Part shown: positions 54,740 to 64,000 of the stretch, piece after piece
Numbering within the stretch: the first letter of the stretch is position 1
Layout: every line of letters starts with the position of its first letter
Assembly: GCA_965644315.1 (NCBI GenBank)
Contig: CBFFRQ010000053.1
Location: 124,001 to 188,000 of the forward strand
Length of the DNA stretch: 64,000 nt
Direction of reading: 5' to 3'
Source of the DNA: Caecitellus pseudoparvulus
Taxonomy: Eukaryota; Bigyra: Bicosoecida
Translations under genes and position numbers: made by a program
Notes under the pieces: generated by a model
What the model was told of the DNA's origin: nothing
Database searches by the model: none
The model's input: the letters and a program-made list of their open reading frames with translations, nothing else

Positions 54740-57007
54740 ATGCAGCGCCTGCCTCTGGCAGCTGCTCGGCGCGTGCGACTGCCCCAGCGTTACTCTCTGA
54801 GCTTTCCAACTCAAACCCTTCCGACCTTGTGGCCAGTGGTCCCTGTGGTGCATTGCCCCTCCAGCCGTGACAGCCAGTCTGCACGGCTGGCCTGCACGGC
54901 ACCGGCGCCGACCGCCTCTGCCCAGCCCCTGGCCCATGTCGCCGCCCTCATCCACCGTGGCGGCGCCCCTTCGTCAGGGGAGCTAGCTGACGCCCTTCGC
55001 CAAGCCTCCACCGCCGCCCCCCTGCCTTCCACTGCCTCAGACCTCGTGGTCACCCTGAGCAGCGCCCAGGAGCGGCGTCTGCGTCTGCATGACGCGACAC
55101 TGGCCGCCGCCGTGCGCACAGCTTCCGCCACCAGGCACGTGCAGGCCATCCCTCTGGCCTTGTCCTTGTCGCCCTCCCCGTCCACCGCCCTGCTGGCCGG
55201 CGCCATCACTGCCTGCGTGCAGTGTGGCGCTGCTGGCGCCGCTGCGGACTTGCTGCCCCTCGCCCTGGACCCACCGCCGTCCGCTGCCGCCAGCACGAAG
55301 TTGACGGGTGCCCTGTGTCGCCTGGTGGCAGACCAGGCCGCCTCTCGAGACCTGGACTCGGCCCTCTCCACCGTGGCCACCGTCGCCGCCGCCCCAGCCA
55401 TGGAGCCAGCGCGCCAGGAGCTGCCGGCAGCCTTGCTGCGAGGCCTGGGCCGCGCGCTGAGCCCAGCTCGAGGAGGCGTGCGCGTGGCGCACAGCGTGCG
55501 GGGCGCCCCTCCCTGCTCTGTGCCGTACATCCCCGTGACCTGGGGCGGGGCCCTGGCTGCTCTGGACGCCGCCTGCCTCGTGACGTTGGTGGAGCAGGCC
55601 ACACTCACGGCAGGCGTGCCCCTGACGCCGGGCGCACTGGAGGCAGCTCTGGCAGTGCAGCGCACACTTGTGCGGGGTGCCGGCGCGGCAGGCACAGCCA
55701 GTGTGTGGGCGCTGCTGCGCCTGGGCGGGGTGCGTGGGGCACGCGACCCACCCTCACGCACGCCTGTCCTCACAGAGGATGCCGCCGCTGCCGTGGCGGC
55801 CTGCTGGGCTGCTGCACTGCCTGCGGGACAGACCACGGCACCTGCTTGGTTGCGGGCTTCTTGCAAGGCTCTGCAGCCAGCCCTGCACCAAGCTGGCGTG
55901 CCCCCCTCCAGCACTCTGGCTGGCAAGGTGGCCGCTCGCCTGGGCGAGGCGCTGCCCTTGGTGAGGGAGCACTTGCACTGGCTGCCGCTGCCTGACGCTG
56001 CAGCACCTTCCCGGGCCAAGGGGGGGGCTGACTCCGCCGCTCCAGCTGCGCTGTCTGCGCTGCATGCAGAGGTGTGTGGGGGGGGCGCGGCTGGGGCCGA
56101 TCTGCCCAGCGACCGGCGAGAGGGGGTGTTGGGCATCCTTCGCGAGGCATGTCACCCGGCACACCTGCACCGCCCAGGACACGTCCGGCGAGCCATAGCC
56201 GTGCTGGATGCGCTGCAGCCGTGGAGGTGGCCACAGTGGGGGCATGCCGACAGGGGCGGAGCTACAGCCGTGCTGGCCCTGGCCGCTGCCGCCTTGCGGC
56301 ACATGAAGGGCAAGGGCTGGTATGTGCGCCTGCGAGGGGTGCTGGGCAGGGTGTTTGTGGAGGGTGGTCTGCGCCCCCTGGTGCCCCCGCCCCCGGCCTG
56401 GCACGACCTGACTGCCCAGCAGCTGTTCTCGCCGCAGGGCCGGCCGCGCCACGGCAGGGGGCGGGGGGCGCCCCCTGCCCTTGTGCACATCCCGGACGCT
56501 GCAGGGACCATCATCCCCTCAGAGGGGCACCCCCATGTTCCCGAGTGGCTGGCACACACCCTCAAGTCGGAGCGGGGGCTGCTGGACTTCTTGCCGGCAG
56601 CAGCGGGGCTGTGGGCGGTCAGCGTGGCTGCCTGCCCGCCCGAGGCGGCGCCCCTGCTAGCCAAGGTGCTGCTGCACCACACGCTGCCCATCACGCCTCT
56701 GAATGCCTGCATCATGCTGCACTGCGAAGAGGCGGTGGTGGCGGATGTCGTGGCGGCGGCGCAGAGCACAGCTGCCGCCCAGGGCGCCGCGGCGCGCTCC
56801 CGCTTGCAGGCGAAGCGCCGTGGTGCTGCGGCAGAGCACCTGCACAGCATGCCGACAGGCTTCACGGTGTCCAGGCTGCAGAATCTGCCTTTGGTGGTGG
56901 TGTGGCCAGTTGCTGCGCAGGACAGCTGGACTGTCCTGCCCCAGATCATGTGGGAGGCCATGCCGGGCACACGCCCGCCGCCGCCACAACACACAGCGCA
57001 GCAGTGA
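54740..57007 (+). CDS. Unrecognised Ala-rich helical protein with mitochondrial-type presequence
   Basis: 755 residues, one exon, from ATG 54740. The N-terminus MQRLPLAAARRVRLPQRYSL is basic with no acidic residues and amphipathic, as in mitochondrial presequences. The body is a series of Ala/Leu-rich helices (LLAGAITACVQCGAAGAAADLL, LALAVQRTLVRGAGAAG, YVRLRGVLGRVFVEGGLRPL) that resemble a helical-repeat protein such as PPR, but I cannot count convincing repeats. A C-terminal segment (QNLPLVVVWPVAAQDSW) looks globular. Organelle RNA-binding would be in keeping with such proteins; this is inference. The stop lies only 3 bp before the first ATG of the next gene's open frame. Confidence 0.55.
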   Translation: MQRLPLAAARRVRLPQRYSLSFPTQTLPTLWPVVPVVHCPSSRDSQSARLACTAPAPTASAQPLAHVAALIHRGGAPSSGELADALRQASTAAPLPSTASDLVVTLSSAQERRLRLHDATLAAAVRTASATRHVQAIPLALSLSPSPSTALLAGAITACVQCGAAGAAADLLPLALDPPPSAAASTKLTGALCRLVADQAASRDLDSALSTVATVAAAPAMEPARQELPAALLRGLGRALSPARGGVRVAHSVRGAPPCSVPYIPVTWGGALAALDAACLVTLVEQATLTAGVPLTPGALEAALAVQRTLVRGAGAAGTASVWALLRLGGVRGARDPPSRTPVLTEDAAAAVAACWAAALPAGQTTAPAWLRASCKALQPALHQAGVPPSSTLAGKVAARLGEALPLVREHLHWLPLPDAAAPSRAKGGADSAAPAALSALHAEVCGGGAAGADLPSDRREGVLGILREACHPAHLHRPGHVRRAIAVLDALQPWRWPQWGHADRGGATAVLALAAAALRHMKGKGWYVRLRGVLGRVFVEGGLRPLVPPPPAWHDLTAQQLFSPQGRPRHGRGRGAPPALVHIPDAAGTIIPSEGHPHVPEWLAHTLKSERGLLDFLPAAAGLWAVSVAACPPEAAPLLAKVLLHHTLPITPLNACIMLHCEEAVVADVVAAAQSTAAAQGAAARSRLQAKRRGAAAEHLHSMPTGFTVSRLQNLPLVVVWPVAAQDSWTVLPQIMWEAMPGTRPPPPQHTAQQ

Positions 57008-57010
57008 ACA

Positions 57011-58959
57011 ATGCAGGTGAAGTTGGTGGGGATCAGAGAGGTCCCTTGCTTGTGTGAACCATGGTGCGTGGAGCATGCCCCAACGTGCTGGCACCCGAAT
57101 GCGACCGGGCCGCCGTCACGTGCACAGGCCAGCGCAAGTGCTGCCCCATCGGGCAGTGTCGCAACTGCACTTGCAAAAGTCTCCGACGGCCTGGCTGAGG
57201 TGACAGAGGACTGGGAGCGGCGGTCAGATTGCTTGCAGCTGTTTTTCGTGAGTGCAGGGCTCGGCGACGGCTCGCTTCATGGCAGGGCCGTGCATGGCGT
57301 GTGCGTTTCATGAAACACAGGCCATCGTCACCCGGCACCAAGGCGAAATCGAGGTGTTCAGGGCGGACGCGCTGAGGAGCATCGGCCAGGCACTGTCGAA
57401 ACAGGTAAGCCAGCAGCCCTCCCTCCTTTTCCCCGCTCGAGCCCCACCCACCTTCCTCGTGCTGCCCTCCCCAGCTCACCGACAGGCGCAGCCAGATCGT
57501 CCGCGACACTTGTGGAGCAATCAAGCACCTCGTGACGGTGCTGGGGCAAGCGGCTCGCCCTGCTGCGGTTGACTTGCTCCCAGCCATGCTCGACATCGCA
57601 GGCAGCGGGAACCGCGTCATCGCTGCGTATGTGGCTGAGGCCCTGCACACACTCATCATGTTTACTCGGCCGCGCAGCCTGGCGTCCACGCTCACCTCCA
57701 CCCTGGCGGGCGGTCCTGGCGGGCACAAGGGCGTGAGCAATACCACCAGGGAGCTGTGTGCCGAGTGCATTCGGACAGCCCTGGAGACCTTTCCTGACGC
57801 AGAAGCAGACCGGCAGCGGGCTGACTTGACGGCGCTGGCAGTGCAGCTACTGTCCGATGCCTCGGAGGGGGCCCGGGCCACCGGCCGGCACTGCATGGCC
57901 CTGCTCAAGCTGCGCTTTGAGGAGCCCACGCTGGCCGCTGTGGCACAGCTGCCACTCCGTCTCAGGGAGGCCGTGACTGAGTGTGATGCGTGGAGTGCGC
58001 AGGGTGGCCTGGCAGACAGCGTGGCCCCCGTGCTGCCCACGGGGACTCGCAGTGACCACACGGCCGCCGTGCCCGCCAAGACCCCGGCGCCAGCACCCCT
58101 TGCCAGTGCCGGTGCCCCCCCCGCCCTGCCTCGCAGCCCCCCCCGCCATGACGAGGGCTCCGCAGCAGGGGGCAAGGCACTGGCCAAGTCTGACACAGGC
58201 AGCTCCCACGCCAGCGTCCACGGAGAAGGTGGTGCTGGCGATGCTCGCAGCAAGTCTGCGGGGCATGGGCGCCCCGGGAGCCAGGCACGGGCGCGGAGAG
58301 CAGGCGGCAGCAGCGGCGGGCCAGGGCGCCACGCCACAGGCCCCGCCGCCATGCTGCACACAGTGGACGATGCCCACGGCAAAGCCCTGTACGTGGGGAG
58401 CCCCGTGCTTGTGACGCATTCCTCCCATGGGAGCGCCGCTGCGTCCTCCAGGGCAGAGGCGCTGGGGTGGGTGCGGTGGATGGGGCGGCCTGCCTTCGCA
58501 GAGGGCGTCTGGCTGGGCCTGCAGCTGGCCTCTGCAACAGGCAAGAACGACGGCACTGTGCAGGGGGAACGGTACTTCCACTGCCCACCCCAGCATGGCT
58601 TGTTTGTGCGCCCCAAGAACGTGGCGTGGCAGGACACACCCACTGAGGCTAGCGCTAGCGTGGAGGCAGCTGCCCCTGCACTGCCGGAAGTGCCTGCCGT
58701 GTCGGGGGTCTCCCTGGCAGATCTGCTGGTGGAGCACAGGGCGCACGTCAACGGTATGCTGGAGGTACTCAAGGCAGAGTTTGTGGGGGTAGAGGGGGTG
58801 GCGGAGGATGAGCAGGCGGCCGCTCGCCTCATGCTGGCGGCAGTGGAAGAGCGCCTGGCCCTGGACCGGCTGTGGTATGTCAGGGTGGCCGGCTTTGCCA
58901 AGGGACAGGCAACGGCTTCCGAGGGAGAAGCACACGACGCCGCGGCAGGTGGTCCTTGA
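57011..58959 (+). CDS. CLASP-type TOG domain protein with a CAP-Gly domain
   Basis: Exons 57011-57247, 57321-57404 and 57475-58959 (all phase 0) give about 601 residues. The first half is a CLASP/CLASP_N-type TOG HEAT array (about 55-285): AEVTEDWERRSDCLQLFF, LTDRRSQIVRDTCGAIKHLVTVLGQ, LLPAMLDIAGSGNRVIAAYVAEALHTLI, GVSNTTRELCAECIRTALE. A ~110-residue Pro/Ala/Ser/Gly linker follows, then a CAP-Gly domain (about 412-490): LGWVRWMGRPAFAEGVWLG, TGKNDGTVQGERYFHCPP, HGLFVRPKNV, with the GKNDG signature of microtubule plus-end and EB-binding domains. A helical tail closes it. Known: TOG domains bind tubulin, CAP-Gly binds EEY tails; they are normally in separate proteins. Inferred: a microtubule plus-end stabiliser. 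The first exon is uncertain: ATG 57011 lies 3 bp from the upstream stop, and ATG 57061 directly followed by GTGCGT could instead be a three-base start exon. Confidence 0.88.
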
Positions 58960-59278
58960 AGGCCGTCGCCCGCAATGTGGCCAAGGGGCAGGCGGTCAGC
59001 GACTGACATCGGAACTGGCCAAGGTGAGTGACCGCAGCAGGTAGGAGCACGGGACGCTTGCCCAAACCTGCTGTGCCAATGCACTGCAATGAAGGAGCCC
59101 AGCACGGCCGAACCTGTGGACCAGCCTTGCGTTCACCGGAGGCTCGCTCACGAGGCTCTCACAGCAGCGCAGTCATTGTCGGCGAGCAACTTCCCCTGCG
59201 CGGCCACATGTCATCGATGCTGGGCAAGCACCCAGCCACGCTGTTCCCACGCAACCTGCTGCCAGCCCCTCGCCACCC
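58960..59278. other. Intergenic spacer, promoter of the CHAT gene
   Basis: 319 bp between the TOG/CAP-Gly stop and the ATG at 59279, on one strand. No RNA gene or repeat recognised. Confidence 0.4.
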
Positions 59279-62086
59279 ATGGCAGCAGCGGCAGGCGGCA
59301 GACCCCAGGCGCTGCTGTTCCTGACCGCACGGCCGCTGGCTAAGCAAGGACATGGCGGCGACAGGTTCGCCACAGTGAGCATTGACACACTCAGCGACCA
59401 CAGCTTTCACAATGAGGAGCCGGCCTTGCGCAAGGTGTTGCGAGAAGGCGAGGCAAAGGTGACACTTATCCATAGGCATGCAACTCGGGACTTGACAGCG
59501 GAGTTGGGGAAACTGAACAGCAGGTTCGAAATACGGGCTGTGCATTTTTCTGGCCATGCCTTCGCCCCCACCGTGGGCGCCACTGGTACGGCCGCCCCCG
59601 CAACGGTGGCATGTTGAGAGCTACTTCCGCAACACGCCTTGAGCTTTGCCTGCCCCGCAGACACCCTTCCATCGCTAGGGTTTGAGGGGAAGGAAGGCCT
59701 CGTGGATTTGTTCTTGGCTAAAGACCTGCGTGACGTCGTTGTGGACTCCCTCAAGGACATGCGCCTGCTGGTGCTGGCTGCCTGCCACAGTGAAGCCATC
59801 GTGGAAGAAGCCAACATCGACTGCGTGCCCAGCATCATCTGCGTGCCAGCAGAGCGGAAGGTGTCCGATGAGCTGTGCGGGAAGTTCTCCTCGGAGTTGT
59901 ACCGGCACTTGCTGCAGGGGGCGGCGGTGGGCGATGCTTTCAGCCAGGCTTCGACGGCCTGCCGCAACGCACCGTTCACGCTGCGCACAAGGCAGCCTGG
60001 CACCGCCATCGCCACTGGCCCGGGGCACTCTGAGCCCTGTTTTGTCTTCGAGGGGGCGGGAATGAAGGTGGGCAGCCAAAGTGAGGTGTTTGAGGGGCCA
60101 GCCTGCACCCCAGAGATGGGCAACCTGCCCGACACTAGCACGTGTCTCGTGGCGCCAGTGCGCCAACACCAGCTCCTGCGCGCCATGAACTTGGCCCGAG
60201 CAGTGGAGCGTGTCTGCGCCTTGAGCGTGTATGGGCGGGCAGGCATTGGCAAGAGCAAGGCGGCCATTGACGCGTGTCGGTACCAGGCCCAGCGAGACCC
60301 AGAGAAGGTCCTGGTGGGCGTGAGGTTTCCAGGCGCCTCTGCGTCCAGTACAGGCGGGGCGCATGAGGCGGCTGTTGCAACGCGCAGGCCTGTGTGGGAG
60401 GTCATTGCAGAAGCCGTGTGTGCCGAGTGGCGCCGCGAGTGGCGCGGCGAAGAGGAGTTCTTGAGGAGCCTGTTCCAGATGCCCGGCTACCCCCTGCTCG
60501 TCCTGGACGGCGTCGACGCCTGGTTGAGTGGCCCCCCCTCCAACCAGCTCGGCGAAGCCCTCACCGTCGCAGCATTCGTGCAGCACGCCCGGAAGCTGCC
60601 CGAGGCGCAGGGCCTCATCATTGCCACGTCCTGCGAGCCAGCCGTGCCCCGCGACCATGCCCAGAACAAGCACACCCACCTGGTTGAGCCGCTAACCTGT
60701 GTCGAGACTGCCTCGCTGCTGCTTGCAGTGGACCCCCAGGTACGCTTGAAACCGAAGGGGCAGTCAGCAGGCGACTTGCCGCCCATTCCGCTGGGTGGAT
60801 TCCTAGGCCGACCACAGATCGTGCGCAGCGCGCCCACCTTGTCCAAGCTGGACTTAGCAAGAGAACCTGCCGTGAAGCAGTGCGCCGGCGTGCCCCGGGC
60901 CGTGTACCGCCTGGATGAGCTGCTGCACAAGCTGCCGGAGCACGCGCTGTCCATGCTGCAGGCGGCAGACTTGGAGCAGCTGGCACACCTGGCAGCGCAC
61001 GGCAGCCCGGAAGACCATGCGGTAGATACGCGAAAGAGAGGCGTGTGGCCAGGGTCAGGCGCGCGGGCTGGTGCGCCGGCTGCGTCCTTCCCTGCTCCAG
61101 GAACGCCAGCGCCGGCCCCAGCCCTGCTGTGGCCCTGGCCCGCAACGAGTGGCGAGGCAGAGAAGGCCCTGGGGCTAGCTGGCTTGGAACAACTGCCACG
61201 GCTGCAGCCACACTGCGAACAGGCCGCCAGTGTGTGCCTGCCGGGAGACGGCTTGGGACAGTGCATTTGGCTCCGGGCCAGCCGTGGCGCAGAGACAGCA
61301 ACCCAGGACGACTTGCGGCTGGCCTTCATGGACGTGTTTGGAGTGTTCTGCACCCTCCGAGGCCACCCACCTCGCACGCTGAGCCGGTCGCAGCAGATGG
61401 GCCTGCGGGCCATCCTGTTCTGCAAGGGCTTTGCGGGGGTCGGCGACACGCCGGCACGCTCAGAGCAGCTCCAGGAGCTGAGCGAGAGCAGGCAACGGGC
61501 GTGCTTCAACCTGCCTGTGAGTCTGGATGGAAGGGTGCAGCACTCGGGCTCGTGGTGCCGGATGTGGGGCTGGCTGGGGCCGTCCGTGCGGGCGCTGCGA
61601 GGTGGGCTGCTGCCGCTGTGGCACGACAGCCAAGAGGGCCGGGCCTGCCTGCTGCCTTTCGAGACGACCGTCACGTACAAGAACCTCATTGATAGTTGCC
61701 CTGACCCCAAGGCTTTCACGCTGGGCTTGTCGGAGACACGGCCAGGGGGTCTGCGCCTGATGCGCAAGCCCACCAGTCCGCTGCGATGTGATCGCCTCCT
61801 GCCAACGACTGCCGGGTCGTACGACCAGTACCAGGACCCTTTCCGTTCCAGGACGGGGTCTGTGCCCGAGTTACTGCTTCAGAACCCCGACATTGACACT
61901 GCCTTGCCGTGGGGGGTGCCCAAGCGCCAGGCCATGCACCTGGAGCCAGCCTCTGCCTCCAGCCATGCCAGCGCCACCTCCCCCATGCCAGGGTTCACCG
62001 GTCATCCACCTGTGGAGGCAACTGCTGTGATGGGCTTCAGAGCCCCTGGGCATCCCGTTCGCCACAGTTCCCGTCTGCTGGGTTGA
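59279..62086 (+). CDS. CHAT-domain (caspase-like) protease with STAND-type NTPase
   Basis: Exons 59279-59585 and 59661-62086 (75-nt intron, phase 1) give 910 residues. N-terminal CHAT protease fold (about 1-230): His in AVHFSGHAF (H93) and Cys in RLLVLAACHSEAI (C144), the caspase/separase-type dyad, both intact and 51 apart. Then a STAND/NB-ARC-like ATPase: Walker A YGRAGIGKSKAAID (K300), Walker B YPLLVLDGVDAWL (D385), sensor-like QGLIIATSC and a GLPL-like CAGVPRAVYRLDELL. The ~350-residue C-terminus (about 560 on) is Pro/Ala-rich then partly globular (LRAILFCKGFAG, TRPGGLRLMRKP); no TPR, WD40 or LRR sensor repeats were seen. Known: CHAT-STAND pairings are bacterial effector proteases triggered by sensing domains. 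Inferred: a eukaryotic NTP-switched protease with regulated-cell-death or immune-like potential. The substrate is unknown. Confidence 0.82.
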
Positions 62087-62451
62087 CTGTCCGGGGCGGC
62101 TGCGGAGCAGATCCAGCGCACAGCACGGCCCCACAGTCAGTTGCGGGGCAGGCAATAAATTCCTCAACACGCGTCGACTTCCAGCGACGTTCATTGCTGC
62201 AGTTCGTGACACCCTTGAATGTCTCTTCACATACCCGTCACTCGACGAAGCGAGGTGCCTTGCGGAAGCTGAATCCGCACAAGGCCGTGTTGCCGCACCC
62301 ACAGGCGCACACCTGCGTCGTGCGAGTGGGAATTCAGGCGTCGCTCAACCTGAGCACCTGCTGCATCCCTGCAGGCTTGCTCCCTTCACTCGGGTGCCCA
62401 GTCGACGTGGCGTGGCAGCTGGCCGAGCCGCGTTTTTACTTGCAGTGAGCG
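62087..62451. other. Intergenic spacer with AATAAA at 62154
   Basis: 365 bp between the CHAT stop and the ATG at 62452. AATAAA at 62154-62159, about 70 bp past the stop, could be a polyadenylation signal. No ORF or RNA recognised. Confidence 0.45.
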
Positions 62452-64000
62452 ATGACTGACGGCGAGTGGGGCATCTGCCCCGTGGAGGACAACAAGGACA
62501 TTGTGGAGAACAGCCCCGTCAACTACGTCTACATTGTGCGTCCCCCGTGCTGCCTCGCGGCGCGCCGGCGTGAGGCTGGCGTGGCGCTGCCAGGGCGCGC
62601 AGCTCCCAGCTCCTCGCCACCACCAAGCCAAGCAAGGCTCCGTTGTCACGCCCCTCGCGCCGCCGACCTCCGCAGGCTCTGTTCATGGGCATGTATTTTG
62701 CATTGTCAGTGTACCTATGCTACGAGCTGTATGTTTTCTGCAGGGACAAGCAGAAGGGCTTCTGCGAGGCGCTGGGCAACAACAAGAACCAGGTCATCGC
62801 TGCCCTGGGGCTGGGCTCGGTCTTCCGCCTGCCCACCGTCATGACGACGAACTGCGTCATTGAGGAGGCCTTCCGGCTGCTGAAAGACGTGCGTTGGCTG
62901 GCAGCCCGCTCACGGCGTCGAGGGGTGTCGTTTCCCGCACTTCCCCAACGCCTCGCGTGGCACGCCCCGTCTGCCGCCCCTCCCCCACCTTGCAGGTGTT
63001 CGTCATGCTGTCATTCCTGCTGATCGTCATGTTCTGGGTGGAGATGCAAAGCTCCATGAGCAGGGTGTCTTCGGTGGACAGGTGCGTCTGAGCTTGCACC
63101 GTCGCAGCGCGATGCACGGCCTTGCAGAAGCCCGCTGCCACGGCCCTCCGCAGGCTGAGGCCGTACGTCATCGCTGTGATGGTGCTGTACAGCACCACCC
63201 GGACAGTGCAGGCAGTCTTCGACCTGTTGGGTGAGAGAACCCTTCGCCTGGTCTTCTCCTTCCTGACCGCCCTGGTGTATGCGGGCGTCCTGGGCGTCGG
63301 CGTGTACTTTGGCTGTCAGCTCCTGCGCAAGATGGGCAGCATGTCCCTGAACGCGACACTGAAAGCCAAGCTGCAGCGCATGACTGCCTTCATCGTGTAC
63401 GAGATCGGCCTGCTCTTCCTCATCTTCGTCGCCTGGCTGGTGCGCACGCAGGTCTTTTCCTACGCCAAGGAAGACGACCCCTGGCTCTGGTGGGGGCTCA
63501 AGCTCATCGAGAAGGTGCTGGAGTTCGTGGCCCTGCTGTTCCTGGTGCAGATCGTCGCGCCCCTGCCCTATGAGAAGATGTGCCCCTGCCTGCCTTGCTG
63601 CCAGGAGTCAGCTGACTCTGGCAAGGGTGGTGACAGCTCAGCTGGTGGGAAGGGCGGCGGCAGCACGGGTGCCAGCAAGGACGTGGAGCAAGGTGGGGGC
63701 GGAGGCTCCCGAGGTGGGGGTTCCCGTGGCGGCGGTGGTGGCTCCCGGGGAGGTGGCTCCCGTGGGGGCGGCTCCCGCGGTGGCGGCGGCCGCGGCGGCG
63801 CGAAGAAGAAGCCCCCAAGTGTGGAAATGACCAGCAAAGCAACGCCCCGACGAGGCAGCTCGGGCGGCATGGGTGGCTCCTCCACCGGCTCTGGCGGCAC
63901 AGGCGGGTCAGGCGGCACTGGGGACACGGTGCAGGCCAACCCCCTGCACACTGCCGGCAGTGACGCTTCCACTGAGGTGGACAACCCCATGCACACGTAG
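62452..64000 (+). CDS. Polytopic membrane protein (THH1/TOM1-like?) with Gly/Arg-rich tail
   Basis: Exons 62452-62535, 62676-62888, 62996-63081 and 63154-64000 give 409 residues; the stop TAG occupies the last three bases of the window. About six or seven hydrophobic segments: FMGMYFALSVYLCYELYVF, FVMLSFLLIVMFWVEM, YVIAVMVLYSTT, LVFSFLTALVYAGVLGVGVY, MTAFIVYEIGLLFLIFVAWLV, FVALLFLVQIVAPL. The arrangement recalls THH1/TOM1/TOM3-type seven-helix proteins, but this is a weak resemblance. The cytosolic tail (about 310 on) holds CPCLPCCQES, which could be palmitoylated, then SRGGG repeats, GGRGGAKKKPP and an acidic end. RGG tails bind RNA or are methylated. All three introns lie in the first third with GTGCGT donors. 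Function unknown. Confidence 0.7.
63690..63800 (+). repeat. Gly/Ser/Arg-rich coding repeat
   Basis: Imperfect array of GGxGGx codons interspersed with TCCCGx (SRGGG units), encoding the RGG-like tail of the terminal membrane protein. Confidence 0.8.

Noticed and set aside
59279-62086. Recent bacterial origin of the CHAT-STAND gene
   Set aside because: It has a GTACGG-CCGCAG intron in phase and the same base composition as its neighbours, so recent transfer is not supported by sequence alone.

Overview
This window is nuclear DNA of a single-celled eukaryote. It is GC-rich, and about 28 protein-coding genes lie on both strands, roughly one per 2.3 kb. Most carry short spliceosomal GT-AG introns of about 60-140 nt that sit near the 5' end, and the donor is very often GTGCGT or GTGAGT. 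The gene content (UBR-box N-degron ligase, WNK kinase, condensin II, Eco1/CTF7, ING, diphthamide synthesis, PDH E1 beta, front-end desaturase with fused cytochrome b5) is eukaryotic throughout. No photosynthesis gene, rRNA or tRNA was found. The sequence does not fix the lineage; a GC-rich protist or microalga fits best.

Layout: 1-8.3 kb holds the 3' end of an Ala-rich gene, a C2/coiled-coil/tectonin protein, an IRE1-like pseudokinase-RNase with no lumenal domain, and two unrecognised genes. 8.6-18 kb is one giant UBR1/UBR2-like gene with an intact UBR box and ClpS-like domain but a degraded RING. 18.3-23.1 kb (minus strand) holds a mitochondrial oxoglutarate/malate-type carrier, DPH5 and a PPPDE-PUL deubiquitinase-like protein. 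23.5-29 kb holds a DDM1/LSH-like SNF2 remodeller, a membrane fatty-acid-hydroxylase-family enzyme and an unknown protein. 29.7-36.4 kb holds a single-pass membrane protein with a coding minisatellite (20 x 39 bp), a WNK kinase and mitochondrial PDH E1 beta. 36.8-44.6 kb holds a COPI-associated membrane protein, an ING PHD protein, an Eco1/CTF7 cohesin acetyltransferase and the condensin II subunit CAP-G2. 45-52.7 kb holds a receptor-domain/Na+/H+ exchanger fusion, a TMEM53-like hydrolase, an unknown and a cytochrome b5 desaturase. 53-64 kb holds an SCP-type CTD phosphatase, an organelle-targeted unknown, a CLASP-TOG/CAP-Gly fusion, a CHAT-protease/STAND-ATPase protein and a polytopic membrane protein whose stop codon ends the window.

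Genes are packed as divergent pairs sharing about 360-430 bp and as convergent pairs only 7-94 bp apart. Neighbours do not form one pathway, although several nuclear genes (SNF2, ING, Eco1, CAP-G2) lie between 23 and 45 kb. The strongest candidates for undescribed biology are the ligand-binding-domain/NHE fusion (44977-48361), the CHAT-STAND protein (59279-62086), the cytosolic IRE1-like RNase (3926-6048), the RING-degenerate UBR protein (8639-17976) and the TOG/CAP-Gly fusion (57011-58959). Exon models were built by eye from splice signals, reading phase and domain continuity; none was tested against RNA.
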